Source: Clostridiaceae bacterium
Lineage (GTDB): Bacteria; Bacillota; Clostridia; Saccharofermentanales; DTU023
Assembly (NCBI GenBank): GCA_012838135.1
Contig: DUPV01000042.1
Coordinates: 41,247-105,246, forward strand
Direction of reading: 5' to 3'
Length of the DNA: 64,000 nt
The position numbers were made by a program, and so were the translations under genes. Under the pieces are notes generated by a model, which was not told the origin of the DNA, did not search any database, and was given only the letters and a program-made list of their open reading frames with translations. This document shows positions 56,217-64,000 of the stretch, in pieces (the first letter of the stretch is position 1; each line of letters begins with the position of its first letter).

Positions 56217-57230
56217 ATGAAAGCAGTATTAGTTACAAAACCATTTGAAATTTCTATTGTGGATATACCAAAGCCGGTGATTAAAGAAAATACGGATGTT
56301 TTAATTAAAGTTATTGCAGGCGGAATATGCGGAAGTGATGTTGCCATTTTTAACGGCACTAACTCATTAGCCACATATCCAAGAATTATTGGTCATGAAT
56401 TTTGCGGAAGAGTGGTTGAAGTCGGATCAGATGTAACCAACGTATCAATTGGAGATATTGTTGCGGTTGATCCTGTTAATAGTTGTGGAAAATGTGATGC
56501 GTGTACCGGTGGACACCATAATGTATGTGAATTTCTTGAAGTCTCCGGAGTACATAGAGATGGAGGTTTTTCAGAATACTACTTAAGTAAAGAAGATAAC
56601 TGCCATGTTCTGCGTTTTTACAATGATGAAGCAGAAGCTGCTTTGGTAGAGCCATATTCTATAGGATCTGAAATAAATCATCAGGCTCGCATTAACAATA
56701 AGGATTTTGTTGTAGTAATGGGTAGCGGTCCGATCGGAATTACTGCTATGCAAATAGCAAAATCTCGAGGTGCAGTGGTATTGATGACAGATTTGCTGGA
56801 AAGTCGCTTAATTAGAGCTAAAAAGATGGGTGCAGATTTTGTTTTAAATGTGTCGCAAAACAATTTGGCAGAAAATATTTTGAGTTATTGTCAGAGAAAA
56901 CCCAGTGTGATAGTTGATACAGTTTGTTCTGTAAGTTCGCCGGTTGAAGCGATGAAATTGGCAGCGCCTGCAGGAAGAGTTGTTATTCTGGGCACAAGAA
57001 AAGATCCATCTGAAATACCACAAGTACTTTTTACGATGAAAGAGCTGGAGGTTATAGGTTCCAGACTGTCAAACAATCGCTTCCCGGAAGTTATTAATTT
57101 CTTTGAAGAGAATAAAGGTATAAATTCTGATTTAGTTACTCATTCTTTTAACTTTGAGCAAGTTGCAGATGCTATCAACACGGTAATAGAACATCCTGAG
57201 GAAGTTTGTAAGGTTCAGTTAAAATTTTAA
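56217..57230 (+). CDS. Zinc-dependent medium-chain dehydrogenase (third, distinct)
   Basis: 337 residues. Catalytic zinc Cys38, His60, Glu61 and structural Cys90, Cys93, Cys96, Cys104. The nucleotide motif is GSGPIGITAMQIAKSRGA. It is clearly more distant from the pair at 18757 and 34922, resembling L-idonate or galactitol-type dehydrogenases. TAAGGGAT precedes the ATG. It follows the cyclase gene by 151 bp and ends just before the convergent csoR gene. Confidence 0.88.
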   Translation: MKAVLVTKPFEISIVDIPKPVIKENTDVLIKVIAGGICGSDVAIFNGTNSLATYPRIIGHEFCGRVVEVGSDVTNVSIGDIVAVDPVNSCGKCDACTGGHHNVCEFLEVSGVHRDGGFSEYYLSKEDNCHVLRFYNDEAEAALVEPYSIGSEINHQARINNKDFVVVMGSGPIGITAMQIAKSRGAVVLMTDLLESRLIRAKKMGADFVLNVSQNNLAENILSYCQRKPSVIVDTVCSVSSPVEAMKLAAPAGRVVILGTRKDPSEIPQVLFTMKELEVIGSRLSNNRFPEVINFFEENKGINSDLVTHSFNFEQVADAINTVIEHPEEVCKVQLKF

Positions 57231-57242
57231 GAAAGGTAATTT

Positions 57243-57509
57243 TTATTTCAACAACTTGTCAATTATGGTTTGAATTTCGGCTAGTTTTTCATCACGATCT
57301 TTTTCGTTGGCGAATGATTGTCTGACACAGTGATCTAAATGAGCATGCAAAATCATCTTATTAGTTGATTGCAAAACAGCTTGAGCTGCCAAAATTTGAT
57401 TTGAAATATCAATGCAATATTGATTTTCTTCAACCATGCGAATTATGCCGTCAATTTGACCGCGAGCAGTTTTCAACCGATTTAATACCTTTTGGGGATC
57501 AGCTTGCAT
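57243..57509 (-). CDS. csoR: CsoR-family copper-sensing repressor
   Basis: 88 residues, all-helical DUF156 family. The copper ligands of CsoR are exactly placed: Cys32, His57 and Cys61 (C-x24-H-x3-C). Cu(I) binding releases the protein from its operator. GAGG precedes the ATG. It lies directly downstream of the copA gene on the same strand and probably controls the promoter at 60437. The RcnR/FrmR alternatives fit less well because of the Cys-His-Cys pattern. Confidence 0.92.
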   Translation of the reverse strand: MQADPQKVLNRLKTARGQIDGIIRMVEENQYCIDISNQILAAQAVLQSTNKMILHAHLDHCVRQSFANEKDRDEKLAEIQTIIDKLLK

Positions 57510-57659
57510 ACCTATACCTCAATTATCATTTTAATTATTTTAAATCTATTTTGGCAAAAAATTAACCAAATAGTAAATGGTTATTTATTGTATTGATTGT
57601 ACTGCCTGTATTGTTTGTACTGTTAAAGACAAATAAATACAAGCAGTATTATCTTCTTC

Positions 57660-57869
57660 TTATTCAATAATTTCCACTACTTGATAACCGGCATCCGTGA
57701 TCGTGTCGATCAAAATTTGATTGTCGATATCTTGATTTGATTTAACTTTTGCCTGTTTATTCTCTAAATCTACCGTTGCAGATACACCGTCAATTTGATT
57801 TAATACTTTTTCTACTCTGCCTGAACAATGAGGACAAAACATACCTTCAATTTTGATGATTTTTTTCAT
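57660..57869 (-). CDS. copZ: Possible internally initiated CopZ copper chaperone
   Basis: Within the copA frame, an ATG at 57869 is preceded by AAAGGAG about 11 bases upstream. From there 69 codons give a complete CopZ (KKIIKIEGMFCPHCSGRVEK), the usual length of the free chaperone. A separate protein could therefore be made from the same message in addition to the fusion. This is an inference from the ribosome site and domain limits; it is not proven by sequence alone. Confidence 0.45.
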   Translation of the reverse strand: MKKIIKIEGMFCPHCSGRVEKVLNQIDGVSATVDLENKQAKVKSNQDIDNQILIDTITDAGYQVVEIIE

Positions 57870-60338
57870 GATTTTTGAATCTCCTTTTTTTGTATCGTTT
57901 GCATTATTTATATGATAAATATTTGTAATAGCTGTCTCAAATTGAATTGCTGAATCTGCAGACTTAACCGCATTATCTAAGTTTATCGATTTAACCAGAA
58001 TATCTGAATAATCTGATTTATCAGTTTGATTTGCTTCCCTCGCATCGACTTGAATCAGCGGTTTAAAGCGATTTAACCTCAAGGCATTGGTTACGACAAA
58101 AACCGAAGATAAAGACATAGATGCCGAAGCGATCATCGGATTCAAAACAATGCTGAACGGTAAATAAAGTACTCCTGCTGCCACAGGGATTAGAATAATA
58201 TTGTAGAAAAAAGCCCAAAATAAATTCTGTTTAATATTATGAATGGTACGTTTACTGAGTTCAATGCTGTTAACAACATCGAGCAAATCAGATTTCATCA
58301 ATACGATATCAGCAGCTTCAATTGCAATATCCGTGCCTGCACCGATTGCGATTCCGACATCGGCTCGTGCCAAAGCGGGAGCATCGTTGATACCGTCACC
58401 GACCATGGCAACCTTACTGCCTTGTTGCTTAATTTGACGAACCTTTTTTTCTTTTTCCTGGGGTAAAACTTCGGCAATAACTTGATCCAAACCTAATTCT
58501 CTGCCGATGGCTTCTGCTGTTCTTTGATTATCACCGGTCAGCATGTAGATTTTAACACCTAATTTATGTAGCATTTCAATTGCTTGCTTGGAATTAGGTT
58601 TGATCGGATCGGCAACTGCAATAATTCCGAGTAGTTGATTTTCCTCAGCAAAATAAAGTACGGTTTTTCCGGCTTGCGATAATTCAACAAAAATTTTTTC
58701 TGTAGGCGAAATATCAACACCATTCTCGAGCATAAATGTTTGATTTCCGGCGATATGGCGTTTTCCATTAATTGTTGCCTCGATGCCCTTGCCCAATGTG
58801 TTGAAGAAGTTATCGACCGGCAAAATTTTTATTCCGCTAGCGGCTGCATACTCCAGAATAGCCAAACTGAGCGGATGTTCCGAGGGGGCTTCCAAAGAAG
58901 CTGCTATTTGCAAAAACTCATTTTGTCTAAGATCTGAAAGTAAAACAATATCTGTGACCACAGGTTTTCCGTCAGTGATCGTTCCGGTCTTATCCAGAAT
59001 AATTGAATCAATTTCATGTAAAGTTTCCAATGCTTCAGCCGATTTGATTAAAATGCCGTTGCTTGCACCTTTGCCTGTGCCTACCATGATCGCGACCGGA
59101 GTTGCCAGACCTAAAGCACAAGGACAGGAAATAATTAATACGGAAATTCCGATAGTCAGAGCAAATTCGAAAGATTGACCGCTAAGCAACCAGATGACAG
59201 TTGCAAGAGTGGCAATACCGATAACGACCGGCACAAAAACACCGGCTACTTTATCTGCCAATTGTGCGATCGGAGCTTTCGTTGCATTTGCATCTTGGAC
59301 CAACTGGATTATTTTGGCAATTGTTGTATCATTGCCGACTTTTTCTGCACGCATAGTGATTGAACCGAGTTTCAAAATAGTTGAACCGATTATTTCTTGA
59401 TCAGGACCCTTTTCGACCGGCATAGATTCACCCGTAATTGCAGATTGATCGAAAGATCCTTGTCCGCTGATGATTCTGCCGTCTACCGGTACGGAAGAAC
59501 CGGGTTTAACGATTAAAATGTCACCTACTTTAACTTGCTCAATCGGAATTTCAATTTCTTTATCATCTTCTAATCGAATTGCGGTTTTAGGACTTAAATC
59601 CATTAACTTCCTTATTGCATCGGTAGTTTTGCCTTTTGATTTCGCTTCCAGGAATTTACCCAAAGTGATTAAGGTCAAAATCATGGCTGCCGATTCGAAA
59701 TAAAGCGAATGTGCATAATGTTGAATAACTGCCGGTTGATTGTGACCTAAGGCATAAGCCAAACGATATATAACAAAAATTCCGTAAATAAAAGCGGCAG
59801 ATGAGCCTAAGGCGATCAGTGAGTCCATATTAGGCCGTCTTTTAATCAAAGTTTTGAAACCGTTAGCGAAATATTTGTGATTGATAATCATGACGGGCAA
59901 AGTCAGGAGCATTTGACTAAATGCAAAAACAATTGAATTTTCCGGACCTTCAAATATGGTTAAAGCAGGCAGGCCTAGCATCGGAGCCATTGCGATATAC
60001 ATCAGAGGTACCAAAAAGATTAATGAAACAAAAAATCTCTTTTTAAGACTTTGCTGCTCTTGTGCCAATTGAGCCTCTAATGGATTTATGTTGATTTCAG
60101 TATTTTGATTAGGCGAGCTGAGAGCTTGACTATCCGGAATTGCATCATAGCCCGCATCTTGTACTGCCTGAATAATTTGTTCCGAATTAATTATATTATT
60201 ATCAAAACTGACTTGCATTGAATTGGTTAATAAGTTGACGCTGACTTCAGTTACGCCATCAAGTTTATTGACAGCTCGATCAACAGCTTGCGAACAAGCT
60301 GAACAAGTAATTCCTGTTATCGTAAATTTATCTTTCAT
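57660..60338 (-). CDS. copA: Copper-exporting P1B ATPase CopA with fused C-terminal CopZ domain
   Basis: 892 residues. N-terminal HMA domain with TCSAC (Cys12, Cys15). Eight membrane segments with the SCPCALGLATP copper site (CPC 405-407). Phosphorylation motif DKTGT from Asp449, SEHPL at 486-490, and GDGINDAP at 648-655. A normal CopA would end near residue 760 (NALRLNRFKP). Here a 60-residue unconserved linker is followed by a second HMA domain (about 824-892, MFCPHC) that is a complete CopZ chaperone in the same frame. It pumps Cu(I) out of the cell. Confidence 0.95.
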   Translation of the reverse strand: MKDKFTITGITCSACSQAVDRAVNKLDGVTEVSVNLLTNSMQVSFDNNIINSEQIIQAVQDAGYDAIPDSQALSSPNQNTEININPLEAQLAQEQQSLKKRFFVSLIFLVPLMYIAMAPMLGLPALTIFEGPENSIVFAFSQMLLTLPVMIINHKYFANGFKTLIKRRPNMDSLIALGSSAAFIYGIFVIYRLAYALGHNQPAVIQHYAHSLYFESAAMILTLITLGKFLEAKSKGKTTDAIRKLMDLSPKTAIRLEDDKEIEIPIEQVKVGDILIVKPGSSVPVDGRIISGQGSFDQSAITGESMPVEKGPDQEIIGSTILKLGSITMRAEKVGNDTTIAKIIQLVQDANATKAPIAQLADKVAGVFVPVVIGIATLATVIWLLSGQSFEFALTIGISVLIISCPCALGLATPVAIMVGTGKGASNGILIKSAEALETLHEIDSIILDKTGTITDGKPVVTDIVLLSDLRQNEFLQIAASLEAPSEHPLSLAILEYAAASGIKILPVDNFFNTLGKGIEATINGKRHIAGNQTFMLENGVDISPTEKIFVELSQAGKTVLYFAEENQLLGIIAVADPIKPNSKQAIEMLHKLGVKIYMLTGDNQRTAEAIGRELGLDQVIAEVLPQEKEKKVRQIKQQGSKVAMVGDGINDAPALARADVGIAIGAGTDIAIEAADIVLMKSDLLDVVNSIELSKRTIHNIKQNLFWAFFYNIILIPVAAGVLYLPFSIVLNPMIASASMSLSSVFVVTNALRLNRFKPLIQVDAREANQTDKSDYSDILVKSINLDNAVKSADSAIQFETAITNIYHINNANDTKKGDSKIMKKIIKIEGMFCPHCSGRVEKVLNQIDGVSATVDLENKQAKVKSNQDIDNQILIDTITDAGYQVVEIIE

Positions 60339-60410
60339 ATTGGACTTCTTATATCTTTTCTAATATTAATTTCCATATATAGTGAATAGTTTGTAAAATT
60401 ATTCATATTT

Positions 60411-60436
60411 TACCACCCCACCCTAGTGGTGTGTAT
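60411..60436. promoter_or_regulatory. Putative CsoR operator upstream of copA
   Basis: A C-tract/G-tract imperfect palindrome around ACCCTAGTGGT, flanked by TAC and GTGTATA, matches the general form of CsoR boxes (C-runs and G-runs around a central TAG/CTA). It directly follows the -10 element of the copA promoter, so bound repressor would cover the transcription start. Confidence 0.65.
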
Positions 60437-60465
60437 ATAATAAGTGTTTATTTGCCTTTTGACAA
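60437..60465 (-). promoter_or_regulatory. Sigma-A-type promoter of copA
   Basis: On the minus strand TTGTCA (60465-60460) and TATTAT (60442-60437) are separated by exactly 17 bases. It lies about 100 bp upstream of the copA start codon and next to the putative CsoR site. Confidence 0.75.
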
Positions 60466-60740
60466 GGAAGGATTGACGAATAGACAGGGGAGAGATGTAA
60501 AATGCTGAAACTGCTTTTCGTTTTAAATTGCAATTGACGAACAGCCTGCTGAAAACGAATAACGTTGTCCGGAATTTAATTTCAATTTAAGTTGCAATAG
60601 ACAAGCATTTTACAGAAAAAAGTAAAACTTTAGCTATTAGTGTTTTTGTTTTATAATCAAGTGCAGGAATCCGGTGACTTAATAAGAAATTCAAATTGAT
60701 ATCAAATAAATGTCACAAATAATTTTTAAGGAGAATTTTA

Positions 60741-61268
60741 ATGTCAGAAAAACAAAATCCTGTTGTAACAATAGAAATGGAAAATGGAGGAGTAATTACA
60801 GCCGAGCTTTATCCGGAAATTGCTCCGAATACGGTAAATAATTTTATTTCTTTAATTAAAAAGGGTTTTTATGCCGGTTGTATTTTTCATAGAGTAATTC
60901 CGGGATTCATGATTCAAGGCGGTTGTCCTGACGGAACAGGCATGGGCGGTCCCGGCTATTCAATTGCCGGTGAATTTTCAATAAACCGTTTTGTGAATGA
61001 TTTAAAACATACCCGGGGCGTTCTGTCTATGGCAAGAGCCATGTCGCCGAATTCAGCCGGCAGTCAGTTTTTTATCATGCATCAAGACTCACCGCATCTG
61101 GATGGTCAATATGCATCTTTTGGTAAAGTACTGGATGGCATGGATATTGTGGATGAGATTGCCAACACACCTCGTAACATGCAGGATAGGCCGAATCAAG
61201 ATCAAAGAATCAAACAAATAACAGTCGATACTTTTGGTACGGACTATGCTGAACCTGAAAAATTATAA
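60741..61268 (+). CDS. Peptidyl-prolyl cis-trans isomerase, cyclophilin type
   Basis: 175 residues. Cyclophilin core: FHRVIPGFMIQGGCPDGTG, LSMARAMSPNSAGSQFFI and YASFGKVLDGMDIVDEI. The catalytic arginine is in FHRVI. No signal peptide, so it acts in the cytoplasm. AAGGAGA precedes the ATG. Monocistronic, followed by a hairpin. Confidence 0.95.
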   Translation: MSEKQNPVVTIEMENGGVITAELYPEIAPNTVNNFISLIKKGFYAGCIFHRVIPGFMIQGGCPDGTGMGGPGYSIAGEFSINRFVNDLKHTRGVLSMARAMSPNSAGSQFFIMHQDSPHLDGQYASFGKVLDGMDIVDEIANTPRNMQDRPNQDQRIKQITVDTFGTDYAEPEKL

Positions 61269-61297
61269 TTGATATTTCACTTAGTAAAATATCAATT
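61267..61297. terminator. Hairpin between the convergent cyclophilin and DUF1858 genes
   Basis: AATTGATATTT (61267-61277) pairs perfectly with AAATATCAATT (61287-61297), nine-base loop. It overlaps the cyclophilin stop codon. No T-run follows on either side, so efficiency is uncertain. Confidence 0.5.
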
Positions 61298-61334
61298 AGC
61301 AAATTAAATAAAACAGGAAAGGGTGACAACTATT

Positions 61335-61595
61335 TTATTCAGTTTCAGCAGTTTCAGCCTGTTCAGCTTTTGCTTTATCTAATTCTTGAAATCTTTGATA
61401 ATTGGTTCTTAATGTTTCAACGATGAAGTCAACATCTTGGCCATGTACGGCACAGGCTTGTTCTACTGATTCGAATTGTGAAGCGGGGCATCCCAGACAA
61501 TGCATTCCCATGCTCATAAATACTGGCGCCAATCGAATATCTATTCTTAAAATATCACCGATTAACATATCTTTATTAATAATTTGATCGCTCAT
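61335..61595 (-). CDS. DUF1858 small cysteine-containing protein
   Basis: 86 residues. Matches DUF1858 proteins of anaerobes: [11 protein letters not shown], then [15 protein letters not shown] with a CxxC, and a later single Cys in EQACAVHG. The C-terminus is a Glu/Ala/Lys-rich tail. The family is thought to be redox or metal related, partly by resemblance to the N-terminal domain of iron-sulfur repair proteins. GGGAGC precedes the ATG. Role unproven. Confidence 0.85.
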   Translation of the reverse strand: MSDQIINKDMLIGDILRIDIRLAPVFMSMGMHCLGCPASQFESVEQACAVHGQDVDFIVETLRTNYQRFQELDKAKAEQAETAETE

Positions 61596-61797
61596 ATCGC
61601 AGCTCCCTTGTTTTTCTTATGTTCTGTTAAAGTTGAATTTATTATATATGATATGTCGAATTGAGAAACGTTGCAAATGCAACATTTACAAAGGTATACT
61701 AATTGCGGTTTCAATTAATTGATAATAGCAATTATTTTTTGCGATCGGAATTATTATTTAAAATTAATTGTTAATTAAGAAAAAGTTGGTTGTTCAG

Positions 61798-62691
61798 ATG
61801 TGGTTGGTTTTATCGTTATTAGCTCTTTTCTTGTGGAGCGGTTCAGATTTATTTTCTAAACTGGGCTGTCAGGATAAATCAGAAAAAAATTCTCCGTTAA
61901 AAATGGTGATGGCTGTCGGACTGATTATGGGTCTGCATGCCGGATATGAAGTGGTTTTTAATGATGTAATCTTTTCCTGGCAGGTGATTTGGGCATATTT
62001 GCCGGTTTCAGCTTTATATATTGTTTCAATGGCAATTGGATATTTCGGTTTAAGATATATTGAATTGTCGGTTTCTTCTCCGATCTGTAATACTTCGGGT
62101 GCATTAGTTGTTGTGTTTTATATGTTAATGGGTGTCAGACCCGAGGGAGCAATATTAATCGGAGTAGGATTTACCTTAATGGGCATCATCGGATTAAGTG
62201 TTGCCGAGTACACTGAAGATGAGGTGGCGAGAGCAGAACGTCAAAAAGCATCGAATATGAAATATCATAAGAGTCTTCTGGCAATTGCTTTACCGGTTGT
62301 CTACAGTCTGATTGATGCCGGAGGAACTTTCGCTGACAGTCTTATTTTAGAAACTTTGGATGAAGCCCAAGCTAATGTGGCTTATGAATTTACTTTCTTT
62401 AGTACAGGCTTGATCGTATTTCTTGTGCTTTTAATTCGCGGTGAATTTAAACTGACAAAATCTGATAAACCGAAACTGATTGCTTCAATTTTTGAAACCG
62501 GCGGTCAGGTTGCTTACATTTATGCAATCGGCGCAAATCCGATTGCGGCAGCGCCGATCATTTCCTGTTATTGCTTGTTGACTGTAATCTGGGGCAGAAT
62601 TTTCCTTAAAGAAAAATTATCTTGGAAACATTATACTTCAATAGGTTTGGCAATTACCGGAATTATTGTATTGGCGATCTTTGATCAGTAA
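61798..62691 (+). CDS. EamA/DMT-superfamily permease
   Basis: About 297 residues with ten hydrophobic segments in two EamA-like halves (SLLALFLWSGSDLFSKLG in the first, YIYAIGANPIAAAPIISCYC in the second). The superfamily exports or imports small metabolites; substrate unknown. The start is uncertain: ATG 61798 begins just before the first span, while TTG codons at 61768 and 61786 are also in frame. No good ribosome site precedes any of them. Confidence 0.8.
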   Translation: MWLVLSLLALFLWSGSDLFSKLGCQDKSEKNSPLKMVMAVGLIMGLHAGYEVVFNDVIFSWQVIWAYLPVSALYIVSMAIGYFGLRYIELSVSSPICNTSGALVVVFYMLMGVRPEGAILIGVGFTLMGIIGLSVAEYTEDEVARAERQKASNMKYHKSLLAIALPVVYSLIDAGGTFADSLILETLDEAQANVAYEFTFFSTGLIVFLVLLIRGEFKLTKSDKPKLIASIFETGGQVAYIYAIGANPIAAAPIISCYCLLTVIWGRIFLKEKLSWKHYTSIGLAITGIIVLAIFDQ

Positions 62692-62830
62692 ATAATTTAC
62701 ATGAATTTTATGTTTTAATATTTATTGCGGAGCATAATGGAGAATATATGCTAAAATAACCGGGTGTGTAGCAGGAGTTATTATTTGAAGTTTATATAAG
62801 AGATTATTTACAATTTTTCAAAGGGATAAT

Positions 62831-63826
62831 ATGAAATTACAATTAAATAATATTAACAAATCATTTGGCAAGGTTCATGTGTTGCATGATGTTTCTTTTG
62901 AAGTTAATTCAGGACGGGCGATGGGTTTCTTAGGTCGTAACGGTTCGGGTAAAACAACCTCGATTCGTTGTATTATGGATATTTTCAAACCGGATAGCGG
63001 TGAAATTATATTAGATGATAAACCTTTCAAACCGCGTGAACTGAAAATAGGTTATTTGCCGGAAGAAAGAGGCATGTACGCCAAAGAGCCGATTCTTGAA
63101 CAATTGATCTATTTCGGTCAACTTAGAGGCGGCAAAAAAACGGAGAGCAAGAAATCAGCCGAAGCATGGCTTGAGCGTTTTGAATTGTCGGAATATGCCA
63201 ATAAAAAATTGGAAGTTTTATCCAAGGGTAATCAGCAAAAGATCCAGATAATTCAGGCTTTCCTTAATAACCCGGAAATGATTATCTTAGACGAACCTTT
63301 TAGCGGATTGGATCCGGTAAATGCGGAACTGTTTAAGGATGCGATCAGAGATGCAATTAAGGAAAACAAATTGGTAATTTTTTCTTCACATCAAATGGGG
63401 TATGTTGAAGAGTTTTGTGATGATATAACCTTGATTGATAAGGGCGATATTTTAATTAATGGTTCATTAGCTGATGTTCAGGCTGAAATGAGTCAAGACA
63501 AATATCGTTTAGAAGCAACGAATCTGAATCGCGAACAATTAAAGCAAGTGCTCAGGCAAATTGAATCTGATTTTAATGTGGAGCATGATTTGCTGGCGAA
63601 TGAAGATAAAATCTCTTTGATTATCGATTTGAACAATATTGTACCCAATAATTTTTTACAGAAAATCATTACTGCAGGCGTTCAAATAAAAAACTTTTCG
63701 GTATATTTACCTACCTTAACCGATGTTTTTCTGCATTATGTTAAAGAGCATGATTCGCTAACTAATGGAAGAAGTGGGCAAGACGATGAAAAAGCCCAAG
63801 ATGTTTCCCGCAAGGAGGAAAACTAA
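62831..63826 (+). CDS. ABC transporter ATP-binding protein, NatA type
   Basis: 331 residues. Walker A GRNGSGKTTS, signature VLSKGNQQKIQIIQAF, Walker B MIILDEPFSGLDPVN, His switch in IFSSHQMGYVEEF, and a C-terminal DUF4162-type domain. It resembles the ATPases of NatAB-type sodium or multidrug exporters. AAGGGAT precedes the ATG. Its membrane partner should follow immediately, and indeed a start codon lies one base after its stop, but that frame is broken after 19 codons. Confidence 0.92.
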   Translation: MKLQLNNINKSFGKVHVLHDVSFEVNSGRAMGFLGRNGSGKTTSIRCIMDIFKPDSGEIILDDKPFKPRELKIGYLPEERGMYAKEPILEQLIYFGQLRGGKKTESKKSAEAWLERFELSEYANKKLEVLSKGNQQKIQIIQAFLNNPEMIILDEPFSGLDPVNAELFKDAIRDAIKENKLVIFSSHQMGYVEEFCDDITLIDKGDILINGSLADVQAEMSQDKYRLEATNLNREQLKQVLRQIESDFNVEHDLLANEDKISLIIDLNNIVPNNFLQKIITAGVQIKNFSVYLPTLTDVFLHYVKEHDSLTNGRSGQDDEKAQDVSRKEEN

Positions 63827-63827
63827 A

Positions 63828-63887
63828 ATGCGAAATAGTGGTCTGGTTTTCAGTTTTGAATTTAAATCTATTTTGGGCGAGTTGTAA
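63828..63887 (+). pseudogene. Truncated NatB-type ABC permease start
   Basis: A perfect AAGGAGG (63812-63818) and ATG 63828 begin MRNSGLVFSFEFKSILGEL, the typical N-terminus of NatB-like ABC-2 permeases, then a TAA. The remaining roughly 370 residues are not here. The most likely cause is insertion of a mobile element near 63880. The rest of the gene may lie beyond the window. Confidence 0.75.
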
Positions 63888-63963
63888 AATGAAATGAAAT
63901 TTAAAAGGCTCGCAACAATTCTGTACAATGTTATTGGAAAAATACGAACAAAGGAGAATCGTT

Positions 63964-64000
63964 TTGAGCCAAATACATTGTATCAGGAAAAGGAAACCAG
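63964..64000 (+). mobile_element. Start of a probable transposase gene (IS30-like), cut by window end
   Basis: AAAGGAG (63951-63957) with a seven-base spacer precedes TTG 63964, which opens SQIHCIRKRKP before the window stops. The start xQIHCxxxRK resembles IS30-family transposases as I remember them. Its position right after a broken permease gene fits an insertion sequence. Only 12 residues are visible, so family assignment is tentative. Confidence 0.4.

Larger units (their letters stand above)
60339..60740. other. Divergent intergenic region of copA and the cyclophilin gene
   Basis: 402 bp holding the copA promoter and operator (60411-60465) and, on the plus strand, a TATAAT at 60652-60657 that may serve the cyclophilin gene. 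The stretch 60470-60640 shows nothing else I can name. Confidence 0.5.

Noticed and set aside
58239..59703. Several plus-strand frames opposite copA
   Set aside because: They are shadows of the strongly conserved CopA reading frame, without ribosome sites.

Overview
The window is a chromosomal segment of a low-GC, Gram-positive-type anaerobe, most likely a Clostridia-class Bacillota. The evidence is the dnaN-recF-remB-gyrB replication block, ParA/ParB with perfect parS sites, HPr with both His15 and Ser46, strong AGGAGG-type ribosome sites, lipoprotein signal peptides, and the lack of any Gram-negative envelope gene. Genus cannot be fixed from the sequence. The left edge cuts dnaN and the right edge cuts a probable insertion sequence. 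I saw no rRNA, tRNA or CRISPR array.

Layout. 1-7.5 kb: origin-proximal replication and segregation genes (dnaN, recF, remB-like, gyrB, parA, parB), with one parS downstream of gyrB and one inside parA. 7.9-16.3 kb: mixed metabolic genes (nitroreductase, HPr plus an NCS2-like permease, a D-psicose 3-epimerase-type gene, a DUF362 ferredoxin-like protein, an inositol-phosphatase-family enzyme, an AEC transporter preceded by a 31-codon leader ORF, and a small conserved protein). 16.6-20.8 kb: split transketolase, a zinc alcohol dehydrogenase and a DeoR regulator. 21.0-26.6 kb: a 2-oxoacid dehydrogenase complex in the order E2, E3, fused E1 alpha-beta. A lipoate-protein ligase at 47.7-48.7 kb could lipoylate its E2. 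26.9-36.0 kb: a GntR/FadR-type regulator followed by a complete Liv-type ABC importer (livKHMGF), a short-chain dehydrogenase, an enlarged transaldolase-like enzyme and a second zinc dehydrogenase that is a close paralogue of the one at 18.8 kb. This reads as a catabolic operon whose substrate is probably a polyol or sugar derivative rather than an amino acid.

36.0-39.2 kb looks acquired: it is visibly richer in G and C, carries an alcohol-acetyltransferase-like gene with a DUF6320 membrane partner, and ends at three GTAGACA heptamers spaced exactly 42 bp apart. 39.2-41.3 kb has Pcm, a fumarylacetoacetate-hydrolase-family gene and the decayed end of a PfkB sugar kinase. 41.5-47.6 kb is a cell-surface module: a transglutaminase/Ig-like protein with a PTPE repeat tail, a lipoprotein, an MBOAT acyltransferase and its DHHW/AlgX-like partner. 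After LplA and a CapA-like lipoprotein come a membrane-anchored subtilisin-like protease with an N-terminal zinc ribbon (50.9-54.2 kb) and another lipoprotein.

55.3-57.2 kb holds a cyclase-family hydrolase and a third zinc dehydrogenase. 57.2-60.5 kb is a copper module: CsoR and a CopA ATPase that carries CopZ fused in frame at its C-terminus, with a recognisable promoter and putative CsoR operator. The right end has a cyclophilin, a DUF1858 protein, a DMT permease and a NatA-type ABC ATPase whose NatB partner stops after 19 codons, apparently because of an insertion.
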